The notes under the pieces were generated by a model. That model worked only from the letters and a program-made list of their open reading frames with translations, had not been told where the DNA came from and searched no databases. From Syntrophomonas sp. UBA5314 (GTDB lineage: Bacteria; Bacillota; Syntrophomonadia; Syntrophomonadales; Syntrophomonadaceae), in contig DHRK01000046.1 of the NCBI GenBank assembly GCA_002410325.1, positions 7,980 through 14,418 of the forward strand: DNA of 6,439 nucleotides, in the 5' to 3' direction. This document shows positions 1 through 4,829 of this stretch, piece by piece; the stretch's first letter is position 1; the number at the start of each line of letters is the position of its first letter. The position numbers were made by a program, and so were the translations under genes.

Positions 1-530
1 TGCTGAAATATCTCTCCCAGCAACTTGACCCAGCTGTTGACCGTTTCAATGGTATTGTATTGCGAGATGGTGGTGCTGAAACCGACCGCCGGGATGCCCG
101 CTTTTTGCAGTATTTCTTTTTCGGCGGTGTTGGTGGCGCTGTAGAATACTACGTCCGGTTTGAGCTTCATAAGCTCTTCAACATTGATTTGCCCGTTCTG
201 AATGAAACCGGTTTCAACATCCTTTATCTCCGGGGCCACGCTAGGCAGCATCGAGTACTTGGCAGCGCTCAGAGAAGCGGGATGCATGCCGACCAGTTTA
301 TCGGCCGATCCCTGGAAAAGCACATATACGGAGGGCAGCGGCCACAGGGAAGTGATGACCACCCTTTCAATCTTTTCCGGGATCTCCACCGTGTTGCCGG
401 CCTGGTCGACGATGGTGCGGGTGCTCTTGGGAGCGGAAGTATTGGTTTCATCGACTTTGGTATTCGAGCAGCCTGCTATCGGGACCAGGATCAGGCCAAG
501 TATTAAAAGGAAAACCAAACACCTTTTCAT
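1..530 (-). CDS. ABC transporter substrate-binding lipoprotein, Fe3+-siderophore/cobalamin (FecB/BtuF-like) family, partial
   Basis: The first 176 codons are present; the 3' end lies beyond the left edge. The N-terminus is a lipoprotein signal peptide: MKRC, a hydrophobic run, then the lipobox I18-A19-G20-C21, so the mature protein is predicted to be lipid-anchored outside the cytoplasmic membrane. After a short Ser/Thr-rich linker comes the typical start of the periplasmic_binding_2 fold (Pfam PF01497): TRTIVDQAGNTVEIPEKIER, then a 'VEELMKLKPDVVFYS' stretch and 'KAGIPAVGF'. Family members capture siderophores, haem, cobalamin or other metal chelates for a FecCD-type permease; the ligand here cannot be read from sequence. 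The ATG (528-530) directly abuts the stop codon of the upstream nitrogenase-like gene (531-533), and its AAAGGAGT ribosome binding site (538-545) lies inside that gene, implying translational coupling. Permease and ATPase genes are expected just outside the window. Family confidence is high, specificity unknown. Confidence 0.9.
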   Translation of the reverse strand, partial: MKRCLVFLLILGLILVPIAGCSNTKVDETNTSAPKSTRTIVDQAGNTVEIPEKIERVVITSLWPLPSVYVLFQGSADKLVGMHPASLSAAKYSMLPSVAPEIKDVETGFIQNGQINVEELMKLKPDVVFYSATNTAEKEILQKAGIPAVGFSTTISQYNTIETVNSWVKLLGEIFQ

Positions 531-1685
531 TTAAATGACTCCTTTCAAAATTTCTTCTATTTTTTCACCCGGCAGTCCGGGTGGTTCATGCCAGTACAGC
601 TTGCTGGAAACCGCGATATGCGGCAGGGGGATGAAAGTCAAGAGCCGCCGGACCAGTTCCTTGAACAGCGGATCTCCGATTACATACGTGTACCGGCCGC
701 TGTTGATGACCTCCAGCATAGTCTTCTCCGATGCCAGGGCTATGTCGGACGGCGCGCTTATCTGAGGAATATGATGGAACGGAAAGCCGATATCGCATCC
801 CCTGATGCCGAAATTTTCATTAATGCAGGCCCGCAGGGAATGCATGGTAACCTGCTCTCCTATCAGCAGGATCTTGGCTCCGTCTGTTTCGGGTACTGGA
901 AGGGCCATGTTTTCTCCGGTTTGCTCGGCCCTGGCGATAAGCTCGCCAAGCTTCCGGGTGAGCTTTCTTCCCATCGGCTGGCCAATCACAAAAGGAGTCC
1001 CCCAGGTCTTTTGAAAATACTCCGCCGTAGCCAAACCGCTGACCGAAATGACCACATTGACCGCGGCGCTACTGCTCGCGCCGATTTGCTCCAGAGTGGA
1101 GTCCATCGCAAAAGTCGAGACTATCTCAAATCCGTAAGATTCAAATTCGCGGCGAAAATCCCTTAAATTGCCGCCTATGCCGAAGTCAATCGGCGTAGCT
1201 CCCAGCAGATTGACAGTATGAGGCCTTTTCTTAGGGGCCCGCGCTGCAAAGCGCCGGGCCAGGGCCAAAAACGCTTCTGACGCGCCCCGGTCATAATATT
1301 GCAGGCCGGTAGTGGCGAACCCAAAGCTCGGGATGCCGGTTTGCGCCTCAATTTCAACCGCGATGCCTTTCAGATCGCTGCCGGTAACCATGGGCACCGG
1401 GCTGCCCATCATGCCAATAAATTTCGGGTTGAGTTCCCGGGCCGCGGCCGCAATTTTTTCGATAAATTTGCGATCATTGCCCAAAATCGCGTCTATTTCC
1501 CGCAATGCCGAACAATAGACCAAAGACCGGGAATCATACCAGCGCGGTTCGTCATACCCGGTGTAATTGCCCGTGCAACCCGAAGCGTCGTGGATTACCA
1601 ACATGCCCCCCAGTTCAAACAATGCCGAGCATACGCCCGAATAATCGGGGGCAAAGGGAGGTAATCGCAAGGCCAGTTTATGCAT
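531..1685 (-). CDS. nitrogenase component 1-like protein, small divergent subunit (NifD/NifK/NifE/NifN superfamily)
   Basis: This 384-residue protein belongs to the Oxidored_nitro superfamily (PF00148). Two cysteines sit at positions expected for cluster ligands: C19 in 'YSGVCSALFELGG' and C37 in 'HDASGCTGNYTG'. A 'REIDAILGNDRKF' segment corresponds to the 'EkDxVFGGxxkL' motif of NifD/K, and 'GSPVPMVTGSDL' corresponds to the 'CPxGLIGDD' motif. In that last motif the usual third Cys aligns with Pro96, so this subunit seems to lack one P-cluster-type ligand. The protein is much shorter than NifD/NifK (about 480-520 residues) and begins almost directly at the first ligand. The ATG at 1683-1685 follows a GGAGGTG site (1691-1697) and lies 30 bases after the stop of the larger subunit, so the two are expected to form a heteromer that receives electrons from the NifH-like protein. 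It could be compared with BchB/ChlB or NifN, which are also ligand-poor partners, but no bch/chl or nif genes are nearby. The substrate is unknown. Confidence 0.88.
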   Translation of the reverse strand: MHKLALRLPPFAPDYSGVCSALFELGGMLVIHDASGCTGNYTGYDEPRWYDSRSLVYCSALREIDAILGNDRKFIEKIAAAARELNPKFIGMMGSPVPMVTGSDLKGIAVEIEAQTGIPSFGFATTGLQYYDRGASEAFLALARRFAARAPKKRPHTVNLLGATPIDFGIGGNLRDFRREFESYGFEIVSTFAMDSTLEQIGASSSAAVNVVISVSGLATAEYFQKTWGTPFVIGQPMGRKLTRKLGELIARAEQTGENMALPVPETDGAKILLIGEQVTMHSLRACINENFGIRGCDIGFPFHHIPQISAPSDIALASEKTMLEVINSGRYTYVIGDPLFKELVRRLLTFIPLPHIAVSSKLYWHEPPGLPGEKIEEILKGVI

Positions 1686-1715
1686 ATCACCACCTCCGAA
1701 TCGTATTGATAAAAG

Positions 1716-3002
1716 TCAAACCACCAGGCCGTAGCGGGCGATCAATGAACGCAGATCGCTTCTCGCCCGGGATGCGGCCAGCAGTTTTTGCATGAGCTTT
1801 TCCACCCCCTGATAGCCGTAAAGGGTTTCATCATTGACCAGATCAACAACATATCTGGCTCCAGTAATATAAGCCCCTTCAAATCCAATGGCCAGACACT
1901 CCCGGTCGCTCCCGCGCTCCAGCGGGGAGACGGGGCGCTCCGGCTGCCGTATACTGACACCCGGCGCGTTTTCGTTCAGCCACCGACAGCTTTCGCTTTC
2001 GATAGATATGCATTGCTGGGCAAAAACCCCCTCCACCTGGAATCCAAAAGATAAGAGCATTTTGGCCAGGGTAAAGGGGCGTACGCTGGCCGAGGCGTCT
2101 ATTACAATGGGCAGGCGGCCGATCTCAGCCCGGGCCGCTGCCACCGCCCGCCCGGCCCGCTGCCGGTACTCTGATAAATCCATCCTCGCTTCAGACCGGG
2201 ACAGAAGCCGTTCATAGTTCCGCTCGATCTCGGCGAAATCGTAGCTAAGCGGCAGATACAGGTAGTCAATGCCCTGGGCTTCCCTGACATCTTTCGCCGC
2301 CGCCAGCCCTGCCGGGGTGGGAACAATATTCAGGCTGACCCGGGCCAGCTTCTGAAACTCGGCGAAGCTTGCGCAGCCGGAAATGTGGTATATGTCGGTG
2401 TATCCGGCGGCGGCCAATACCTCATAGATTTCACTGTTACGGTCAATGCCGACATTGTTGCCGTAAAAAGCGGCCGCGTGTTTCAGCCTGGGGAGGGCGG
2501 GGGCTTCCAAAAGACCGTATATTTTTCGCTGTATATTCACCGCCGGCGGATCTTTGCCTTCCAGGGTAATGGGATTCATATGGCACACGGTAAAATACGT
2601 GTCCGGGTGACGGCGGCGCACCACTTGCAAGAATGCCTCATGATCGGTACCCAGCAGATCGTCCAGACAGCTGACAAAAATCATCAAGACCTTGGGTTTA
2701 TAATCCAGTTCGCCAAGCAGCTCATCGACTGCCTGGCAGATCAAGTCTTCGTACCCGCCGGAAACGATGTCCGCTTCCTCAATGTAAAGATAAGAAAGGC
2801 GGTGCTTGAATCCCTGAACAATAGCGCCGATGGCGCCATGACGGCCGCAGGCGAAGGGACAGACGAACAGCTGGTGGCTTTCCGGCACCAGCATGCCGGT
2901 TCTGACCACTCCCCAGCCCCCGTGGGCGGGCGAGCAATACCTCAGCGTATCCTCAAAGCACGACACCCGTTTCCCGGGCGGAAATCCGGCTGAATCCATC
3001 AT
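1716..3002 (-). CDS. nitrogenase component 1-like protein, large subunit with three P-cluster-type cysteines
   Basis: This 428-residue protein is the better conserved component 1-like subunit. By motif alignment, C23 in 'LRYCSPAHGGWGVVR' matches NifD C62, C52 in 'CPFACGRHGAIG' matches NifD C88, and C112 in 'IFVSCLDDLLGTDHE' matches NifD C154 in 'ECPIGLIGDD'. Between them, 'EEADIVSGGYEDL' matches the 'DIVFGGdkkL' element. C15 and C48 are additional cysteines near the cluster. The FeMo-cofactor ligands are not seen: the NifD C275 position, before 'KDVREAQGIDYLYLP', has no Cys, and the H442 position, before 'YGYQGVEKL', aligns with Val. This points to an Fe-S cluster enzyme related to NifE, BchN or other nitrogenase-like reductases. 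The start is set by a GGAGGTG site (3007-3013) in front of tandem ATGs at 3002 and 2999. The reading frame stays open to 3035, but that start has no such site. The gene overlaps the end of the NifH-like gene by about 50 bases, suggesting coupled translation. Confidence 0.9.
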   Translation of the reverse strand: MMDSAGFPPGKRVSCFEDTLRYCSPAHGGWGVVRTGMLVPESHQLFVCPFACGRHGAIGAIVQGFKHRLSYLYIEEADIVSGGYEDLICQAVDELLGELDYKPKVLMIFVSCLDDLLGTDHEAFLQVVRRRHPDTYFTVCHMNPITLEGKDPPAVNIQRKIYGLLEAPALPRLKHAAAFYGNNVGIDRNSEIYEVLAAAGYTDIYHISGCASFAEFQKLARVSLNIVPTPAGLAAAKDVREAQGIDYLYLPLSYDFAEIERNYERLLSRSEARMDLSEYRQRAGRAVAAARAEIGRLPIVIDASASVRPFTLAKMLLSFGFQVEGVFAQQCISIESESCRWLNENAPGVSIRQPERPVSPLERGSDRECLAIGFEGAYITGARYVVDLVNDETLYGYQGVEKLMQKLLAASRARSDLRSLIARYGLVV

Positions 3003-3750
3003 TGCACACCTCCAGCATTTTCTGAGCCAGATCAATGTATTCCCTGGCCATGGAACTCTCCGGATAGGCAGCGACTACCGTGCTGTTTCTTTCCTCGGCC
3101 CGCTGCACATATTCGCTGCGGCTCAATACGCCGATAATTTGACTTTCCAGTTCAGCGGCCGCCTCGGCCACCAGCCCATACTCCTGGTCAATGCCCCGGG
3201 AGTTGAGAATAATTCCCGACAGACGGGCATATCCCCGGTTGCTGAAGTTTTTTACGGCTGCTGCAATGTTAGCCGCGGCGTAAAGGGACATCTTCTCACC
3301 GGATGTCACAATGAATACGTCCCGCGCGTAAGCCTCCCGGATAGGCATGGCGAAACCGCCGCAAACCACGTCTCCCAGAACATCATAGAGAACAATGTCC
3401 GGCTTCAGTATCTCGTAGGCATGGAGTTCCTCCAACTTATTAAAAGCAGTGATAATACCCCGCCCGGCGCAGCCTATCCCGGGAGTGGGGCCTCCGGCTT
3501 CCACGCATAACACGCCCCCGCTTCCTTCAAAGACAATATCCTCCAGGGTGATCTGATCCGCTTTGCCGCGCAATGCATCGAGTACCGTGGAAACACCAGC
3601 CCCGGCATAAAGCCCACGAGTGGAATCAGCCTTGGGGTCGCAGCCAATCTGCATTACCCTGTGCCCCATTTGCGACCAGGCAGCCGCCAAATTTGACGCG
3701 GTAGTTGATTTGCCTATTCCGCCTTTTCCATAAATCGCGATTTTGTACAC
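2953..3750 (-). CDS. NifH-like ATP-dependent reductase component (nitrogenase iron protein family)
   Basis: This 265-residue protein is a clear member of the NifH/BchL/ChlL/CfbC family, which are homodimeric Fe-S ATPases that deliver low-potential electrons to a component 1 partner. The P-loop GKGGIGKS is at residues 8-15, switch I 'GCDPKADSTR' at 36-45, and the two ligands of the intersubunit [4Fe-4S] cluster are C94 in 'GPTPGIGCAGRG' and C130 in 'DVLGDVVCGGFAMPIR' (C97 and C132 in Azotobacter NifH). R97 occupies the position of the Arg that is ADP-ribosylated in NifH. The 'GCAGRG' form is closer to NifH/CfbC than to BchL. The start is GTG at 3748-3750: the upstream frame has a TGA six bases before it, so no earlier start is possible, and a GGAGG (3761-3765) precedes it. 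It is slightly shorter than typical NifH (about 290). It is first in its operon, followed with overlap by its probable partner subunits. Family identity is very secure; gene symbol withheld because the function is not nitrogen fixation. Confidence 0.95.
   Translation of the reverse strand: MYKIAIYGKGGIGKSTTASNLAAAWSQMGHRVMQIGCDPKADSTRGLYAGAGVSTVLDALRGKADQITLEDIVFEGSGGVLCVEAGGPTPGIGCAGRGIITAFNKLEELHAYEILKPDIVLYDVLGDVVCGGFAMPIREAYARDVFIVTSGEKMSLYAAANIAAAVKNFSNRGYARLSGIILNSRGIDQEYGLVAEAAAELESQIIGVLSRSEYVQRAEERNSTVVAAYPESSMAREYIDLAQKMLEVCNDGFSRISARETGVVL
3007..3013 (-). promoter_or_regulatory. ribosome binding site fixing the start of the large component 1-like subunit
   Basis: GGAGGTG on the minus strand lies 4 bases before ATG 3002 and 7 bases before ATG 2999, inside the end of the NifH-like gene. 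It argues against the longer open frame beginning at 3035. Which of the two tandem ATGs is used cannot be decided; the difference is one Met. Confidence 0.8.
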
Positions 3751-3760
3751 AACTCAATTT

Positions 3761-3765
3761 CCTCC
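3761..3765 (-). promoter_or_regulatory. ribosome binding site of the NifH-like gene
   Basis: GGAGG on the minus strand, 10 bases before the GTG start codon. The spacing is at the long end of normal and the start codon is not ATG, so initiation may be weaker than for the downstream subunits, which have GGAGGTG and ATG. Confidence 0.7.
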
Positions 3766-3797
3766 ATAATTCCGCAAGACAATATAGCAAAGCATTT

Positions 3798-3813
3798 GTT
3801 AGGTGGGCCTAAC
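3798..3813. promoter_or_regulatory. DtxR/IdeR-type iron-repressor operator (leftward promoter)
   Basis: GTTAGGTGGGCCTAAC is an inverted repeat of 6-base arms around 4 bases. TTAGG-N4-CCTAA matches the core of the DtxR/IdeR consensus (TTAGGTTAGCCTAA...). It lies just downstream of the predicted -10 of the NifH-like promoter, at about +6 to +22 from the expected transcript start, a position suited to repression. The same arms recur at 4028-4043. Binding by a DtxR-family protein is inferred from the consensus; the regulator is not in the window. Confidence 0.75.
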
Positions 3814-3825
3814 TTTTGTTTCAAA

Positions 3826-3854
3826 ATGCTAGCGCTAAATCTTTATTAAGTCAA
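3826..3854 (-). promoter_or_regulatory. sigma-A-type promoter of the nitrogenase-like operon
   Basis: On the minus strand, TTGACT (3849-3854) is the -35 element and TAGCAT (3826-3831) the -10 element, separated by exactly 17 bases. The match is 5 of 6 and 4 of 6 to consensus. Transcription is expected to start near 3819, giving a leader of roughly 70 bases that contains the 3798-3813 palindrome. No NifA/sigma-54 type GG-N10-GC element was noticed, which fits a role other than nitrogen fixation. Confidence 0.65.
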
Positions 3855-3943
3855 GCGTTTTTTATGCGCATTCCTTATTTAAAATCTGACACTTCCATTA
3901 CCTATTCAGCATCAGGAAACACTTAAAACTGATAAAAGAAATA

Positions 3944-3972
3944 TTGACACAATCACTATATGGAATTATTAT
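3944..3972 (+). promoter_or_regulatory. sigma-A-type promoter of the feo operon
   Basis: TTGACA (3944-3949, perfect -35) and TATTAT (3967-3972, 5 of 6 to TATAAT) are separated by 17 bases. Transcription is expected to start near 3979, inside the Fur-like box that follows directly. The leader to the first start codon is then about 85 bases and includes the second GTTAGG-N4-CCTAAC palindrome. Confidence 0.75.
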
Positions 3973-3991
3973 GATATTGAGAATCGTTATC
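3973..3991. promoter_or_regulatory. Fur box overlapping the feo transcription start
   Basis: GATATTGAGAATCGTTATC agrees with the classical 19-base Fur consensus GATAATGATAATCATTATC at 16 positions. It begins directly after the -10 element and covers the expected transcript start, the typical place for Fur repression of iron uptake genes. No matching box was found at the leftward promoter. Confidence 0.75.
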
Positions 3992-4027
3992 ACTTATATT
4001 GACGCAACTTATTTTTTTCTTCCGAAT

Positions 4028-4043
4028 GTTAGGGGTGCCTAAC
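4028..4043. promoter_or_regulatory. DtxR/IdeR-type iron-repressor operator (feo leader)
   Basis: GTTAGGGGTGCCTAAC has the same 6-base arms and 4-base spacing as the palindrome at 3798-3813. It lies about 50 bases after the predicted feo transcript start and 8 bases before the GGAGGTGA ribosome binding site. Besides being a protein binding site in DNA, it could form a short 6-bp hairpin in the mRNA. The duplicate at the opposite promoter makes the DNA operator reading more likely. Confidence 0.75.
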
Positions 4044-4050
4044 TGTCTAG

Positions 4051-4058
4051 GGAGGTGA
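4051..4058 (+). promoter_or_regulatory. ribosome binding site fixing the start of the FeoB-associated peptide
   Basis: GGAGGTGA with 5 bases to ATG 4064. The frame is also open from a GTG at 4055, but that codon is part of this site itself, so ATG 4064 is the start. The same GGAGGTGA-N5-ATG arrangement is repeated for the next two genes. Confidence 0.85.
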
Positions 4059-4063
4059 ACTCT

Positions 4064-4243
4064 ATGGAAACCATTATTTTAATAGCCGCCGGTATTTTAG
4101 CCCTGGTTATCCTGTTTTTCAAGGCTAGGCGCCTGTTTGACACCGTCAAAGGCTCCGGCCAGAGCCCCTGTGACTGCGGCAATTGTTCCAGTTCATGCGC
4201 CATGCGTGAAATTCCGGATTTACCCGATGATGCGCAGAAGTAA
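4064..4243 (+). CDS. FeoB-associated Cys-rich membrane protein
   Basis: This 59-residue protein has one N-terminal membrane segment at about residues 3-19 (TIILIAAGILALVILFF), then a basic stretch (KARR) and a Cys-rich tail with C36, C38, C41 and C45 in 'PCDCGNCSSSC'. This layout matches the FeoB-associated Cys-rich membrane protein family (PF12669), small proteins usually found beside feoB in Gram-positive bacteria and thought to assist Fe2+ transport, somewhat as FeoC does elsewhere. The basic residues after the helix predict that the Cys tail is cytoplasmic, where it could bind Fe2+ or a cluster; that is inference. The gene is first in the feo operon, which is unusual as the family member often follows feoB. 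Family identification rests on the architecture and the Cys pattern. Confidence 0.88.
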   Translation: METIILIAAGILALVILFFKARRLFDTVKGSGQSPCDCGNCSSSCAMREIPDLPDDAQK

Positions 4244-4299
4244 TCCTGCCCTTTAAGCGGCATGATCCTTAAGTCCGATATGCTAAAAACTCTGCTGAT

Positions 4300-4307
4300 G
4301 GAGGTGA
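4300..4307 (+). promoter_or_regulatory. ribosome binding site fixing the start of the 75-residue Cys-rich protein
   Basis: GGAGGTGA with 5 bases to ATG 4313. It is identical in sequence and spacing to the sites of the genes on both sides and argues against the longer frame that is open from 4262. It is the best single evidence that the small gene is translated. Confidence 0.8.
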
Positions 4308-4312
4308 AAGCT

Positions 4313-4540
4313 ATGCTCCACCCTTTGAAAAAGGCGCTCTACATTGATGCGGAGCCCGTCAAACCCTTAAAAGCCGTTCGCAGCGTTCACGGCCTACCCG
4401 GGCCGCTCCCCAAGGAGAGCGGATTGCACTCTGTCAGACCCTGGCCGGAGTTCTCGTGCCAGCCGTTCGGCAGTCCATGTACCTGTGATATGTGCTCCCG
4501 GTTAAACCGGATGCGTTCTTCAATTAACCGGGAAATGTAA
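4313..4540 (+). CDS. small Cys-rich protein of unknown function within the feo operon
   Basis: I do not recognise this 75-residue protein. It has no hydrophobic segment and no signal peptide, so it is predicted to be cytoplasmic. The N-terminal half is rich in Lys, Pro and His (H3, H27, H39). The C-terminal third holds all four cysteines: C49, C56, C58 and C61, in 'FSCQPFGSPCTCDMCSRL'. This could be a small metal or Fe-S site. The 'SPCxCxxC' core recurs in the FeoB-associated peptide one gene upstream ('SPCDCGNC'). The gene lies 69 bases after that peptide and 44 bases before feoA, on the same strand, with a perfect GGAGGTGA site, so a role in Fe2+ uptake is a reasonable inference. Residues upstream of ATG 4313 in the longer open frame are not supported. 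Alternatively it may be a lineage-specific FeoC-like accessory. Confidence that it is a gene is good; its function is unknown. Confidence 0.75.
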   Translation: MLHPLKKALYIDAEPVKPLKAVRSVHGLPGPLPKESGLHSVRPWPEFSCQPFGSPCTCDMCSRLNRMRSSINREM

Positions 4541-4571
4541 AAACCTGTTCGAGGATTTTTTTGAAAGCGTG

Positions 4572-4579
4572 GGAGGTGA
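4572..4579 (+). promoter_or_regulatory. ribosome binding site fixing the feoA start
   Basis: GGAGGTGA with 5 bases to ATG 4585. The frame extends back to a TTG at 4561, but that start would add eight residues (MKAWEVKE) encoded by the ribosome binding site region itself, so it is rejected. Confidence 0.8.
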
Positions 4580-4584
4580 AAGAG

Positions 4585-4827
4585 ATGACCCGTACCTTAA
4601 AGGATCTGGCGCCCGGAGATAGCGCCCGCATTAAATTCGTGTCCGGCAACGGCAGCATCCGCCGGCGGATTGTGGAAATGGGACTGGTGCCAGGCGTAGA
4701 GCTTACCATGGAACGCTATGCTCCCCTGGGCGACCCGGTAGAGATAAAAAGCCAGGGATTCCATCTGTCTTTACGTAAAGTAGAGGCCGACACTATATTT
4801 CTGGAATCAATTGATGGAGGCGAATAG
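4585..4827 (+). CDS. feoA: FeoA, ferrous iron transport protein A (SH3-like cytoplasmic domain)
   Basis: This 80-residue protein covers a complete FeoA domain (PF04023). The family features are visible: 'LKDLAPGDSARIKFV' at the start, the conserved 'RRRIVEMGLVPGVELTM' around residues 25-43, 'APLGDPVEIKSQGFHLSLRK' and a closing 'VEADTIFLE'. FeoA is a small SH3-fold cytoplasmic protein that works with FeoB in Fe2+ uptake, probably by contacting its GTPase domain. The same fold forms the C-terminal domain of DtxR-family regulators, but no helix-turn-helix is present here, so this is a stand-alone FeoA. The stop codon is two bases before the feoB ATG. Length is normal for the family. Confidence 0.95.
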   Translation: MTRTLKDLAPGDSARIKFVSGNGSIRRRIVEMGLVPGVELTMERYAPLGDPVEIKSQGFHLSLRKVEADTIFLESIDGGE

Positions 4828-4829
4828 AT

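Larger units (their letters stand above)
3751..4063. other. divergent intergenic regulatory region between the nitrogenase-like and feo operons
   Basis: This 313-base AT-rich stretch contains no convincing gene. It carries one promoter for each direction, two near-identical GTTAGG-N4-CCTAAC palindromes placed between each promoter and the gene it drives, and a Fur-like box on the feo side. Stretch 3855-3943, between the two -35 elements, shows nothing that I can assign. No stem-loop followed by a T-run that would act as a terminator was seen. Confidence 0.85.

Noticed and set aside
60..506. 148-residue plus-strand open frame
   Set aside because: It lies opposite the substrate-binding lipoprotein gene, which has a signal peptide, lipobox and family motifs. 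The plus-strand product shows no recognisable features.
588..1166. 192-residue plus-strand open frame
   Set aside because: It is antisense to the small nitrogenase-like subunit, whose motifs fix the real frame.
2385..3510. Two long plus-strand open frames (2385-2993 and 2893-3510)
   Set aside because: Both are antisense to the large subunit and the NifH-like gene, and neither product resembles a known family.
531..3750. Reading the cluster as a true nitrogenase (nifHDK)
   Set aside because: The FeMo-cofactor Cys and His positions are not conserved, both subunits are short, no nifB/E/N genes or sigma-54 promoter are visible, and the regulation looks iron-based.
531..3750. Dark-operative protochlorophyllide or chlorophyllide reductase, or the CfbCD F430 enzyme
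   Set aside because: The NifH-like protein has the GCAGRG form and not the BchL form. No pigment genes are nearby. CfbD works as a single component 1 protein, while two different subunits are present here.
3970..3975. TATGAT as the feo -10 element
   Set aside because: It would give a 20-base spacer from TTGACA; TATTAT at 3967-3972 gives 17 bases.
3999..4027. TTGACG as the -35 of a second feo promoter
   Set aside because: No acceptable -10 element follows at 16-18 bases; the TTGACA/TATTAT pair at 3944-3972 is far better.
4244..4312. Possible terminator or extra peptide between the two small feo genes
   Set aside because: No stem-loop with a T-run was seen, and the upstream extension of the next frame lacks a ribosome binding site. 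The stretch looks like simple operon spacing.
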